A DNA stretch of 41,339 nt from Deltaproteobacteria bacterium (GCA_016218725.1 JACRDB010000026.1:1-41339), one strand, 5' to 3'. Counted from the first letter of the stretch, positions 15,190-23,162 are shown. Notes: generated by a model from the letters alone, not told the origin. A program made the numbers and translations.

Positions 15190-17181
15190 TTGGCACCTTG
15201 TCATCCACCGAACCGCACTCCACGGTCAGAGGTAGGCTCTTGTAGGCTTCATCACACACCCTGGGCGTTGTGGCTCCCAGCGGCCCTCCTGGCGCTGGTC
15301 CTCGGGGGTTGCGACCGGTTGCGGCGGCGGCCCTCGGACGCGGGCTCTGAAGCCCCTCGAAGGACAACAAACGCCTGGGAGACGGTGACCCGAGGGCTGG
15401 GCCCTCGCGGCGAGGTCTCCAGGGACGTCGCGCTACGGATGTTCGCGCTCCAGGTGGGGCCCGTGGACGGGGTGACGGTCCCTCCGGGGGACGCGACGGT
15501 GCCTGCGTGTTCGACCTCGACGGTGCTCCAGGTGCTGGCCCACTGGGGCGAGCTGAGCCCTGCCCAGCAGCGGAGCGTCCGGGCGGCGATGGCGCCGCGG
15601 CGCCCGTCGGCCTTCGGGGCGTTCTTGTTCAGCGGTGAGGAGCTGAGCGCCACTGCCCGCGGACGCATCGAGGCCCTGGTGACCTCTGCGCTCCTCGAAG
15701 GCGAGCGCGCGCTCGGGGTCACGGCCCCGAGGATCTCCGAGATCGAGATATTTCGCGGCTCCCTCAGTCAGGAGGCGGGCTCCACCGTTTCGGGCATGGC
15801 GCTGCCCGCTCTCACCTCCGCGGAGCGCCTGCGGCTACGCCTGGACGAGCGCGGGAGTCGCACGGGGGGTGAGCTCACGACCGATCCGTCCGCGTTGGTG
15901 GACCCGGACCAGTGTCACCTGCGCCTCTCCGATGCCATTCCCCCGGAGCTCCTGGAGGACACGATACGCCACGAGGTCTTCCACTGCTTCCAGTTCCACG
16001 CGCACCCCCCGGGGCGCCGCGCGGACGTCATGGCCATGCCGCCGTGGCTCCTAGAGGGCGCCGCCACCTGGTGGGGGCTGCGCCCGCAGAGGGCCGCGAC
16101 GCTCGCCGAGAAGCGCCACTACTTCCTGCGCTACGTGTCGTCCCCACGTCTGACGCTCTTCAACCGCGACTATGATGCCTTTCCCTTCTTCGTCCACCTG
16201 GACACCCTCCGGAGCGCGCCGCCCTTGCCCCCGCGCATCCTCGGGGTGATGACCCTCGGGTCCGAGCAGGCCCTCGCGGCGCTCACGGCCCCGACGCCGG
16301 AGCTCGGGAACTCCTGGGCCAGCCGCACCCGAGGCCAGACCACGGACCCCCTGTGGTCGCTGCCCGCGCCCTACCACAGCCCCGCGGCGGAGCCCTGGCG
16401 CCGCCCCTTCGCGCCCCCGGCGATGACCCTGGAGCTCGCCGTGGGCGAGGCCCGCCTTGATGAGATCAATGTCACCGCGCTCACGGCCTGGCTCGTCGAT
16501 GCCGAGGGCCTCGGGCGCCTTCGCTTCGGGAGCGGGATGGCCTCCTGGGACCGCCCGCAGCCCTTCGGGTTCTGCCGGGCAGAGGGCTGCCGCTGCCCCC
16601 CGGGAGCCGTGCTCCGCCCCGGGACCATCCCGACCGAGGCCCCCACGCTGGAGCTCGCCTTCGCGGCCATCGCGGCACCCGCGAGGACCGTGGTCCGCCC
16701 GCTCACCGAAGAGGAGCGCTGCGTCCCGGAGGACGCAGTGGACCCGTGCCTCCTCGGGGCTCCGTGGCACCTGGACACGGCGCACTTCCGCGCGCAGCTC
16801 GCCCCGCGGTTCCATCCCCCCTCGCGCCTGGACAGCGTGCGCGGCGGCGAGACCCTCACGTTCCAACGCCGCGAGGCCACCGCGCGGTTGGACGACCTCT
16901 GTGTTGAGGCGACCGCCGCGGGCGTGGGCACCAGGGTCGTAGGCAGCGGATCGTCCACGGCGACGGTGCGCACCCGCGCCGGGAGGCTGCTCAGTACCAA
17001 CGTGCGCGACGGCACCACCCTCCGCACCTCCGTGCGCGTGGGCGCCGCCTGGCAGCCCATGCGCGTTCCCCTACCCCTCCCGATGCACGTCTGGGCGGAC
17101 TCGTCGCTGGCCTACCAGTGCGCCCCGGACGCACTCACACTCACCACCGGTGACAACACCACCCTGCGCTTCACGCGCTAG
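15190..17181 (+). CDS. Lipoprotein with gluzincin-type HEVFH metalloprotease motif
   Basis: 663 aa. The N-terminus ends in a lipobox (ALWLPAALLALVLGGC, cysteine about 41). The mature part contains HEVFH (261-265) and, 24 residues later, E289 in WLLEGAATWW. HExxH with a downstream E in a WLxEGxA context is the gluzincin (peptidase MA-like) arrangement for zinc and catalysis. The rest is an unrecognised C-terminal region with paired cysteines (FCRAEGCRCPP, RCVPEDAVDPC). Proteolysis at the cell surface is probable but the substrate is unknown. The start is TTG 15190; GGAGG lies 5 nt upstream, and the ten bases around it are the same as for the preceding lipoprotein gene. The 67-bp gap between the two suggests an operon. 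Confidence 0.75.
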   Translation: MAPCHPPNRTPRSEVGSCRLHHTPWALWLPAALLALVLGGCDRLRRRPSDAGSEAPRRTTNAWETVTRGLGPRGEVSRDVALRMFALQVGPVDGVTVPPGDATVPACSTSTVLQVLAHWGELSPAQQRSVRAAMAPRRPSAFGAFLFSGEELSATARGRIEALVTSALLEGERALGVTAPRISEIEIFRGSLSQEAGSTVSGMALPALTSAERLRLRLDERGSRTGGELTTDPSALVDPDQCHLRLSDAIPPELLEDTIRHEVFHCFQFHAHPPGRRADVMAMPPWLLEGAATWWGLRPQRAATLAEKRHYFLRYVSSPRLTLFNRDYDAFPFFVHLDTLRSAPPLPPRILGVMTLGSEQALAALTAPTPELGNSWASRTRGQTTDPLWSLPAPYHSPAAEPWRRPFAPPAMTLELAVGEARLDEINVTALTAWLVDAEGLGRLRFGSGMASWDRPQPFGFCRAEGCRCPPGAVLRPGTIPTEAPTLELAFAAIAAPARTVVRPLTEEERCVPEDAVDPCLLGAPWHLDTAHFRAQLAPRFHPPSRLDSVRGGETLTFQRREATARLDDLCVEATAAGVGTRVVGSGSSTATVRTRAGRLLSTNVRDGTTLRTSVRVGAAWQPMRVPLPLPMHVWADSSLAYQCAPDALTLTTGDNTTLRFTR

Positions 17182-17200
17182 GGAGAAAGCCCAAATAGAA

Positions 17201-17235
17201 CGCGCGGGGCACGGAACCGGTCCGTACCCCGCGCG
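17201..17235 (+). terminator. Strong hairpin downstream of the HEVFH lipoprotein gene
   Basis: Arms 17201-17215 and 17221-17235 pair over 15 bp with one mismatch (a G-U pair on the opposite strand) around a 5-nt loop. It starts 19 nt after the stop codon. No T-run follows, so it may act with Rho, block exonucleases, or insulate what follows. Confidence 0.5.
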
Positions 17236-17849
17236 TGGGAGCTGCCGCCCCGAAAAAGACTCACCGGGCGGTGGCTACCTCGTGTCGTCTCCGGTCTGGA
17301 GACTGCAACTGGATTGGCCCATTGTGTGTCTTGTACCTCCCGCGGTCATTGCCGCGACCCGAGGGACGCCGGACAGAGGTCCGGTCCGCATGCCGGGTCT
17401 TCCATTGTGGGGGTGGGCGACCATCGCCGCACCCTCGGGTTGCCTCCGCCGGGGTACCCCAAAGGCCCGCACCAGCGCGCGCCATTCGGTGTACAGGACC
17501 ATTCCTGGGATGAACCACCCATCGGCGGCGTTGCCGTCCATTCCCGCGAACACCCCTCCGTGCCGTTGCGTGAAAGGACGAGCTCCCACCCTGGGGTTGT
17601 CCCTCGGTCGCGGCGCGTACTGGCGTCGGAGGCCTGCACGACAATCCTTGCCCTCACCGTAGCACCCACCCTCCGGCCGCGCCAACAAGAATTCGCTTGC
17701 GGGCGCTCCTTCCGCGGCTACGCTGGAGCTCCAGGGGCCGCCTCGGGGCCCCCGCGGAGAGCGCCGGAACTCCAGAGCCTCCGGCGGCGTACAAGCTCCT
17801 GGCGGCACTTTTCCTTGGGTTCTGGCGTCGCGGGTTCATACTGTCTGGT
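17236..17849. other. Long intergenic stretch without a recognisable gene
   Basis: About 610 bp with noticeably lower third-position GC bias than the neighbouring genes. Open frames exist on both strands. For example, minus 17275-17808 includes the stretch DGNAADGWFIPGMVLYTEWR, but none matches a family I know or has a convincing start. A perfect 12-bp palindrome CTGGAGCTCCAG is at 17723-17734. It could be the remnant of a decayed gene, a leader or a non-coding RNA; I cannot decide. Confidence 0.5.
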
Positions 17850-17855
17850 GGAGGT
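17850..17855 (+). promoter_or_regulatory. Consensus Shine-Dalgarno before an ATC codon of hflX
   Basis: GGAGGT is followed by 5 nt and then ATC at 17861. No ATG, GTG or TTG exists in this frame between an upstream stop and TTG 17912. This ribosome site decides the proposed start. Confidence 0.55.
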
Positions 17856-17860
17856 GCACC

Positions 17861-19615
17861 ATCGAGATCGAGGGGAACACGACGGGCCTCAACGCCACCG
17901 CCACCCGCGCTTTGGAGCGCATCCATCACCGCCGCGTGCCGGCGGACCGAATCCTCACCGTCGAGCTCGCCCGCACCCTCGTAGACGCCTCGGTGGCCTC
18001 GGGCCGCCAGGTGGGGGTGCTCGTCCACCGCTCGGGCAACGTGGAGCGCGTGGTGGTCGGCGACGCCACGCGCTTATTGCTCCCGGACCTCGGGAGGCTG
18101 CGCGCAAGCCAGGGGCGCTTCCGGGGCCTGCGCCTGGTGCACACGCACCTGCGCGGCGAGCCCCTGTCCCACGATGACCTGGTGGACCTCCTGCGCCTGC
18201 GGCTGGACCTGGTCGCCGCCGTGGAGGCCCGGGGCGACGGAGGCCCGGGGAGGGTCCAGTGGGCGCACTTGTTACCAGAGAACCCCAGAGGGGCCCTCTG
18301 GCGCGTGGAGGACGCCCCCGCCCTCGCGCGGCTGGAAACGGGAACGGATTTCCGGGTGTTCATCCGGGAGCTGGAGGACGAGTTCGCGCGGGTGTCCCGC
18401 GGGCGCCCCGTGGCCCGCGAGGGCCGCGCGGTGCTGGTGCACGTCTGCGACAAGCGCCGCGCCCACCGGGTGCGGGACTCGCTCCGGGAGCTGCGCGAGC
18501 TGGCCCGCTCGGCGGGCGTCGAGGTCGTGGACGAGGTGTCCCAGGTGCGGGACGCCCCCGACGGGCGCACCGTGCTCGGGCGCGGCAAGCTCGACGAGGT
18601 GGCCTTCCGCGCGCTCCAGCGCGACGCGGACGTCTTGATCTTCGATCAGAACCTGGCGCCCGCGCAGGCCTCCTCGGTGGCGGCGGCCACGGATTTGAAG
18701 GTGCTGGACCGCACGCAGCTCATCCTGGACATCTTCGCCCAGCGGGCCGAGACGCGCGACGGGCGCCTCCAGGTGGAGCTCGCGCAGCTGCGGTACATGC
18801 TCCCCAGGCTCGGCCAGAAGGACGACGCCCTCTCGCGCCTGACCGGCGGCATCGGCGGCCGGGGCCCGGGGGAGACCCGCCTGGAGATCGCCGGGCGGCG
18901 CGCCCGGGACCGCATCAAGCGCCTGGAGGACCAGCTCCGGGAGCTCTCGTCCCAGCGGCGCCAGCGCCGCGCCCGGCGGGGGCGCTCGGGGGTGCCGGTG
19001 GCGGCGCTCATCGGGTACACCAACGCGGGCAAGAGCACGCTGATGAACACCCTCACCGGGGCCGGGGTGGTGGCCGAGAACCGCATGTTCGCCACGCTGG
19101 ACCCGCGCTCCCGGAGGCTGCGCCTCGGGCCCCCGCCCGCGGCCCTGGCCTTCACCCACGGGCGCGAGAGCGCCTCCCCGGAGCCCTCGGAGGCGCCCTC
19201 GGGCGCCTCCCTGGACGAGGTGATTCTCACGGACACCGTGGGCTTCATCCGGGACCTCCCCAGGGACCTGGTGGCGGCGTTTCGGGCGACCTTCGAGGAG
19301 ACCGCCGAGGCGGACCTGCTGGTGCATGTGGTGGACGCGTCGGACCCATGCTTCGAGGAGCACCTGGAGACCACCGAGCAGCTCCTGGAGGCGCTGGACC
19401 TGACGGGGATCCCGAGGCTCCTGGTGTTCAACAAGGCCGACGCGGCCCCGCCGGGGGTGGCCCAGGCCCTGGCCCGGACCTTCGACGGCGTGGCCGTGGA
19501 GGCCACGAGCCCCGGCACCCTCGGGGCCCTTAAAGAGCGGCTGCGTCAGGCTTTGTGCGCGCCCCGGGCGCGCCCCGAGGCCGGGTCCGCGCCGCCCTGG
19601 GCCCGGACGGCCTAG
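17861..19615 (+). CDS. hflX: HflX-family ribosome-associated GTPase (probable ATC start)
   Basis: HflX binds the large ribosomal subunit and splits stalled ribosomes. Present in order are the extended N-terminal domain, the HflX signature (GRGKLDEV; DLKVLDRTQLILDIFAQRAETRDGRLQVELAQL; GGIGGRGPGETRLE), a coiled coil and the G domain. The G domain has G1 GYTNAGKST (385-393), G3 DTVGF and G4 NKAD. In-frame codons 17864-17911 encode EIEGNTTGLNATATRA. GNTxGL is the conserved N-terminal beginning in myxobacterial-type HflX, so translation must start at or before 17861. The only codon with a Shine-Dalgarno there is ATC (17861), a rare start. TTG 17912 would remove the conserved strand and has no ribosome site. 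A CATACT at 17837-17842 may be a -10 element. Confidence 0.9.
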   Translation: MEIEGNTTGLNATATRALERIHHRRVPADRILTVELARTLVDASVASGRQVGVLVHRSGNVERVVVGDATRLLLPDLGRLRASQGRFRGLRLVHTHLRGEPLSHDDLVDLLRLRLDLVAAVEARGDGGPGRVQWAHLLPENPRGALWRVEDAPALARLETGTDFRVFIRELEDEFARVSRGRPVAREGRAVLVHVCDKRRAHRVRDSLRELRELARSAGVEVVDEVSQVRDAPDGRTVLGRGKLDEVAFRALQRDADVLIFDQNLAPAQASSVAAATDLKVLDRTQLILDIFAQRAETRDGRLQVELAQLRYMLPRLGQKDDALSRLTGGIGGRGPGETRLEIAGRRARDRIKRLEDQLRELSSQRRQRRARRGRSGVPVAALIGYTNAGKSTLMNTLTGAGVVAENRMFATLDPRSRRLRLGPPPAALAFTHGRESASPEPSEAPSGASLDEVILTDTVGFIRDLPRDLVAAFRATFEETAEADLLVHVVDASDPCFEEHLETTEQLLEALDLTGIPRLLVFNKADAAPPGVAQALARTFDGVAVEATSPGTLGALKERLRQALCAPRARPEAGSAPPWARTA

Positions 19616-19696
19616 GGCCCCCCAACCGGTTGACGCCGTGGGGAGGGGGCTGCTACGCCCTCTTACCCCCGTGTGGGGGCATTCGGAGGTGCCGCG

Positions 19697-20548
19697 GTGA
19701 CGTCCACGAAGCGCGAGGTCGAGGTCTCCTACGACGTATCCAACGAGTTCTTCCGGCTCTGGCTGGACGAGCGCATGCACTACACCTGCGGGGTGTTCGA
19801 GCGCGAGGGGGAGACCCTGGAGCAGGCGCAGGTGAACAAGTCCCGCGCGCTCTACGAGTACGCCGAGGTGACCCCCGAGAAGACCGTGCTGGACATCGGG
19901 TGCGGCTGGGGCGCCAACCTGGAGTACCTGTCCGTCGCGGGCTGCAGGGAGGCCCACGGGATCACGCTCTCCAGCGCCCAGCACCAGGAGCTGGTGGCCA
20001 GGAACATCCCGAAGGTCAAGGTCTGGTGCGTGGACTACCGGGACTACGAGCCCCAGGAGAAGTACGACGCGCTGATCTCCATCGAGATGATCGACCACCT
20101 GTGCTCGCCGGCCCAGGCCAACCAGGGCCTGGCCGTGGACCTGTACCGGGAGTACTTCCGCAAGACCTCCACCTGGGTGAAGCCCGGGGCGTGCTTTGGT
20201 TTCCAGGCCATCTTGCGAAACCGCGTACCGCGGAGCCGCAAGGACCTGGAGGACCTGCGCTTCACCGCGGACGTGATCTTCCCTGGCGGCCTCAACCCGA
20301 GGCTCGAGGAGCTGGTGGCGGCGGTGAACCCGCACTGGGAGATCCTGGAGCTCAAGACCCGCCGGGAGCACTACGGCAAGACCACCGCCGAGTGGCTCCG
20401 GCGCCTGCGCCTCCACGAGAAGAAGATCCGGGACACCTGGGGGGACGAGGTCTTCACGGACTACGACCGGTACCTGTCCACGTGCGTGCGGGCCTTCGCC
20501 AACCACTGGAGCGGGGACGTGCAGATGAAGCTCCGCGTGATCGGTTAG
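19697..20548 (+). CDS. Cyclopropane-fatty-acid-synthase-like methyltransferase
   Basis: 283 aa of the CFA synthase/mycolic acid methyltransferase family, which adds a SAM-derived methylene or methyl to unsaturated acyl chains. The N-terminal SYDVSNEFFRLWLDERMHYTCGVFE is the family hallmark. VLDIGCGWGANLEYL binds SAM, and GITLSSAQ, IEMIDHL and the C-terminal RRLRLHEKKI/YLSTCVRAF segments follow. It is shorter than CFA synthase proper (about 380 aa), closer to the mycolic-acid-type length. GTG 19697 has GGAGGTG at a good distance. The 81-bp gap after hflX contains TTGACG (19630) but no convincing -10. The lipoprotein gene 8 nt downstream is likely co-transcribed. Confidence 0.85.
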   Translation: MTSTKREVEVSYDVSNEFFRLWLDERMHYTCGVFEREGETLEQAQVNKSRALYEYAEVTPEKTVLDIGCGWGANLEYLSVAGCREAHGITLSSAQHQELVARNIPKVKVWCVDYRDYEPQEKYDALISIEMIDHLCSPAQANQGLAVDLYREYFRKTSTWVKPGACFGFQAILRNRVPRSRKDLEDLRFTADVIFPGGLNPRLEELVAAVNPHWEILELKTRREHYGKTTAEWLRRLRLHEKKIRDTWGDEVFTDYDRYLSTCVRAFANHWSGDVQMKLRVIG

Positions 20549-20556
20549 CGCGGCCC

Positions 20557-21057
20557 ATGCGTACATTTCTGCTGCTCGTGGCATGCGCGATGGGGGCCGG
20601 GTGCCGCCGCCCGGCGGCCGCGCCGACCGCGGAGCCCACGCCCCCCACCGCCGTGGACAGCGGGGCCATCGTGATCCCCGAGGAGCGGGACACGCCCCCG
20701 CCGCCGTCGGTCCCGGAGGCGCCGGAGGCTGACAGCGGGGTGTTCTCGCCGCCGGAGGGCGCCCGGAGGCTCTGCGACCAGCACGTGAACGCGCCGCCGC
20801 TGCACGTCGCGTGGAGCTCCTACGCGCTGGCGGAGGCCCCTCGGGAGGTGGTGGCCCGGTACCGCGCCCGGCGCTTCCGCACGGACACGCCGGAGCCCGA
20901 CGTGAACCCCGACCCCGAGCACCTCACGCTCCGCGGCCCCGGCGACGTGGTGGTGACCATCTACCCCTCGGGGGAGAACAACAGCCACCCCCACTGCGCC
21001 ACAGAGCCCACCGACCAGGAGCGCACAGTGCTGCTCCTGTCGCGCGCGGTGCGGTAG
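20557..21057 (+). CDS. Putative lipoprotein with acidic proline-rich linker
   Basis: 166 aa. The signal MRTFLLLVACAMGAGC ends in a lipobox (GAGC). A linker of about 55 residues rich in P, A, T, D and E (including VDSGAIVIPEERDTPPPPSV) follows. The folded remainder has a cysteine pair (RRLCDQH, HPHCATE) and a strand DVVVTIYPSGENN. I do not recognise the domain. It lies 8 nt after the CFA-synthase-like gene, suggesting a joint envelope role. The next gene converges on it, with only 3 nt between the stops. Confidence 0.7.
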   Translation: MRTFLLLVACAMGAGCRRPAAAPTAEPTPPTAVDSGAIVIPEERDTPPPPSVPEAPEADSGVFSPPEGARRLCDQHVNAPPLHVAWSSYALAEAPREVVARYRARRFRTDTPEPDVNPDPEHLTLRGPGDVVVTIYPSGENNSHPHCATEPTDQERTVLLLSRAVR

Positions 21058-21060
21058 CGC

Positions 21061-21576
21061 TCACCAGTGTAGCGCCCACGGGTCGTGGGAGCCCACCACC
21101 ATGCAGAAGAGCGTCGGGAGGGACAGCACGCTGTTGACCCTCGACGACAGGAACGTCACCCGCGTGCACCGCAGCCGTTCTTCCAGGGGCGCCGGGACAA
21201 AGCCCAGGACCTTGCGCTGGTGGGGCCAGAGCACCAGCCAGAGGTTGCACGCCATGGCCACCCCGAGCCACACCCCGACCCCAAGCACCACCGTCGGCCC
21301 CTGGAGCGTGAGCGCCTCGCGCAGCACGCCCCTGCGCGCCAGGAGCGTGAGCCCCGTGCCCAGCACCACCACCGAGGCGTAACGGAAGACCCCGTGCTCG
21401 CGCCGCGACGCTGCCAGAAGCGCCTCTTCAGGCGTCTCCCTCGGGGCGTCGTCGGGCAGCGCGCGGCGGTAGCGGGGCCTGCGCACCACGTTGGACCAGT
21501 TGTGCCCCAGCCACACGATCACCCCCGCGATGTGGAGCCACCGTACGCAGAGGTCCACGAGGGCGCCCCCCGCCAC
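21061..21576 (-). CDS. PuuD-like integral membrane protein
   Basis: 171 aa with about four transmembrane segments: LCVRWLHIAGVIVWLGHNW, YASVVVLGTGLTLLA, VVLGVGVWLGVAMACNLWLVLW and VNSVLSLPTLFCMVVGS. The first (RWLHxxGxxxWxGHxW) and last (RVNSxLSxPxLFxM) resemble the membrane domain of the urate hydroxylase PuuD family. That family is heme-linked in some members, and the histidines fit. There is no cytochrome c domain as in full PuuD. GTG 21576 has GGAGGGTG upstream and starts 4 nt after the pqqE stop, so it is the last gene of the pqqADE unit. It could pass electrons to or from a PQQ enzyme; this is inference. Confidence 0.65.
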   Translation of the reverse strand: MAGGALVDLCVRWLHIAGVIVWLGHNWSNVVRRPRYRRALPDDAPRETPEEALLAASRREHGVFRYASVVVLGTGLTLLARRGVLREALTLQGPTVVLGVGVWLGVAMACNLWLVLWPHQRKVLGFVPAPLEERLRCTRVTFLSSRVNSVLSLPTLFCMVVGSHDPWALHW

Positions 21577-21580
21577 CGCA

Positions 21581-22702
21581 TCACCCTCCCCTCGGGGCGC
21601 GCGGCAGGAGCCTCCCTCGGAGCCTCGCGGGGTCCTCCGCCAGCGCCACCGCTTCGTCCACAAGGTGCCGGTGCGGCGAGCGCGCGCACACCGGGTCCGT
21701 GTTGGCGGCATCGCCCGTCAGGAGCAGCGCCTGGCAGCGGCAGCCGCCGAAGTCCCTCCCTCGCTCGTCGCAGGAGCGGCACGGGTCCTTCATCCACGCG
21801 TCGCCGCGGAAGGCGTTGAACGCCGGAGAGTCCCGCCAGATCCACGCCAGGGCGTGCTCCCTCACGTTGGGGAACTCCAGGGACTTCACCGCGCGGGCCT
21901 CCTGGCAGGGGAGCGCGGCGCCGTCGGGGCCGATGGTGAGGTGGATCGAGCCCCAGCCGTTCATGCACGCCTTGGGGCGCCCGTCGTGGTAGTCCGGCAC
22001 CACGTAGTAGAGGGTCATCCGGCGCCCGAGGCGCTGCCGTGCGGCGGCCACGGAGGCCTCGGCCTTCGCGAGCTGCGCCCGGGTGGGCAGGAGCTCCGCG
22101 CGGTTCACCAGCGCCCAGTTGTAGTACTGCACGTTGGCCAGCTCCAGGAACTCGACGCCCAGTTCCTCGGCCAGCGCCAGGATGCCGTCCACCTGGTCGA
22201 TGTTGTCACGCGAGAGCGGCACGTTGAGCACCACCGGGAAGCCCTGGGCCTTGATTTCCCGCGCGATGGCGAGCTTGTGGGCCGCGGCTCGGCCGCCCAC
22301 CATGCGGTCACCCAGCTCGGGATCGCACGCCTGGAGCGAGAGCTGCACCTGCCGGAGCCCTGCCTCCTTGAGGCGGGCGAGGCGCGCGCCGGTGAGCCCC
22401 AGGCCCGAGGTGATGAGGTTGGTGTAGTAGCCCAATTCGTCCCCGTGGGCGACCAGCTCCTCCAGGTCTTTGCGCAGGCAGGGCTCGCCGCCGGAGAAGC
22501 CTAGCTGGAGGGCTCCCAGCGCGCGGGCCTCGGCGAGGACGCGCCGCCACTCGGCGGTGGAGAGCTCGGGGCCGAGGCGGTCGAAGTCCAGGGGGTTGCT
22601 GCACCAGGGGCATGCGAGGGGACATGCGTAGGTGAGCTCGCACAGGAGCCACAGGGGCCTCCCCTGGCCGTCAAGGGTCGGCGTGGATCCAGCCTCGGTC
22701 AC
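21581..22702 (-). CDS. pqqE: PqqE, radical SAM enzyme of PQQ biosynthesis
   Basis: 373 aa. PqqE forms the carbon-carbon bond between the Glu and Tyr side chains of PqqA, using SAM and Fe-S clusters. The radical SAM motif CxxxCxxC is C27, C31 and C34 (LTYACPLACPWCSNPL). FSGGEPCLRKD and TSGLGL are typical partner motifs. The C-terminal SPASM-type cluster ligands are ACMNGWGS, GAALPCQEA, DPCRSCDERGRDFGGCRCQA and DPVCARSPHR. The length is normal for PqqE. GTG 22702 overlaps the end of pqqD by 32 nt. The GGCRCQA/C-rich tail is complete, so the enzyme looks functional. pqqB and pqqC are not in the window. Confidence 0.94.
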   Translation of the reverse strand: MTEAGSTPTLDGQGRPLWLLCELTYACPLACPWCSNPLDFDRLGPELSTAEWRRVLAEARALGALQLGFSGGEPCLRKDLEELVAHGDELGYYTNLITSGLGLTGARLARLKEAGLRQVQLSLQACDPELGDRMVGGRAAAHKLAIAREIKAQGFPVVLNVPLSRDNIDQVDGILALAEELGVEFLELANVQYYNWALVNRAELLPTRAQLAKAEASVAAARQRLGRRMTLYYVVPDYHDGRPKACMNGWGSIHLTIGPDGAALPCQEARAVKSLEFPNVREHALAWIWRDSPAFNAFRGDAWMKDPCRSCDERGRDFGGCRCQALLLTGDAANTDPVCARSPHRHLVDEAVALAEDPARLRGRLLPRAPRGG

Positions 22703-22946
22703 GCGCCACCTCCAGGAACTCGAGCACGTCGGGTGCGATGTCGTCGTCGGGGAATTCGTCCGCGAGGGACTTGAGGAGGGCCCTCACGGTGCTGCCGTCG
22801 CAGCGCTCCAGGATGGCCGCGGCGGTGGGGCTGAGCTTCACCACCCCTTCGGGGTACAGGAGCACGTGGGCGTCCTGCGTAGGCTCCCAGCGCAGGAGGT
22901 ACAGCGGGCTGCGCCGTACGACCGCTTCGAGCGCGGGAGGGCTCAC
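22671..22946 (-). CDS. pqqD: PqqD, PqqA-binding chaperone
   Basis: 91 aa, the normal size for PqqD, which holds the PqqA peptide and presents it to PqqE. Conserved features are the strand HVLLYPEGVVKLSPTAAAILERCDG, the acidic FPDDDIAPDVLEFLEVARDRGWI, and the terminal W. GTG 22946 has GAGG 5 nt upstream and lies 12 nt after the pqqA stop. Its end overlaps pqqE. This gene order (A, D, E) with overlap is consistent with one transcript. Confidence 0.93.
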   Translation of the reverse strand: MSPPALEAVVRRSPLYLLRWEPTQDAHVLLYPEGVVKLSPTAAAILERCDGSTVRALLKSLADEFPDDDIAPDVLEFLEVARDRGWIHADP

Positions 22947-22958
22947 GACGCCTCGGGC

Positions 22959-23054
22959 TCAGCGCACGTACACGTAGGCGGTCACCTCGAAGCCAAGGCG
23001 AAGGTCGCAGAACGTGGGCTTCGTCCATCGTCGGGGCGCGGTCGTGGTTGCCAT
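22959..23054 (-). CDS. pqqA: PqqA, PQQ precursor peptide (31 aa)
   Basis: This short gene runs from ATG 23054 to TGA 22959. The peptide has W10-T-K-P, F15, then DLRLGFEVTAYVYVR. E23 and Y27 in the EVTAY motif are the two residues that become PQQ in known PqqA, and the K-P/DLRLG context resembles the Klebsiella type. It lies 12 nt before pqqD. No strong Shine-Dalgarno is seen. A TTGACG at 23098-23103 (minus strand) lies 44-49 nt upstream of the ATG, right beside the copy of the 57-bp repeat at 23106-23162. That repeat therefore occupies the promoter-proximal region of pqqA. Confidence 0.93.
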   Translation of the reverse strand: MATTTAPRRWTKPTFCDLRLGFEVTAYVYVR

Positions 23055-23105
23055 GGACCCGGTGCTAGCCCGGGCGCCCGGTCCGTGAAGTGACCGCCGT
23101 CAAGG

Positions 23106-23162
23106 CCCGGGAGGGGGTTGTTACCGCGCGGTAACGACCACCGGGAGGGTCGGCTTTTCCAG
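23106..23162 (+). repeat. 57-bp direct repeat, left copy (pqqA side)
   Basis: Perfectly identical to 24792-24848; after one mismatch five more bases agree. Inside it lies an imperfect 30-bp palindrome (arms 23113-23127 and 23128-23142, 13 of 15 pairs) whose core GTTACCGCGCGGTAAC is a perfect 16-bp palindrome. The two copies are in the same orientation, 1,686 bp apart, and enclose a single ATPase gene. They could be att sites, terminal repeats of a cassette, or a duplicated operator. Confidence 0.95.

Noticed and set aside
19630..19656. Promoter TTGACG ... TGCTAC before the CFA-synthase-like gene
   Set aside because: The spacing is 15 nt and the -10 is poor; read-through from hflX is as likely.
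18272..20584. A 770-codon minus-strand open frame
   Set aside because: It is antisense to hflX and the CFA-synthase-like gene, both with conserved motifs in frame; no family resemblance in the antisense frame.
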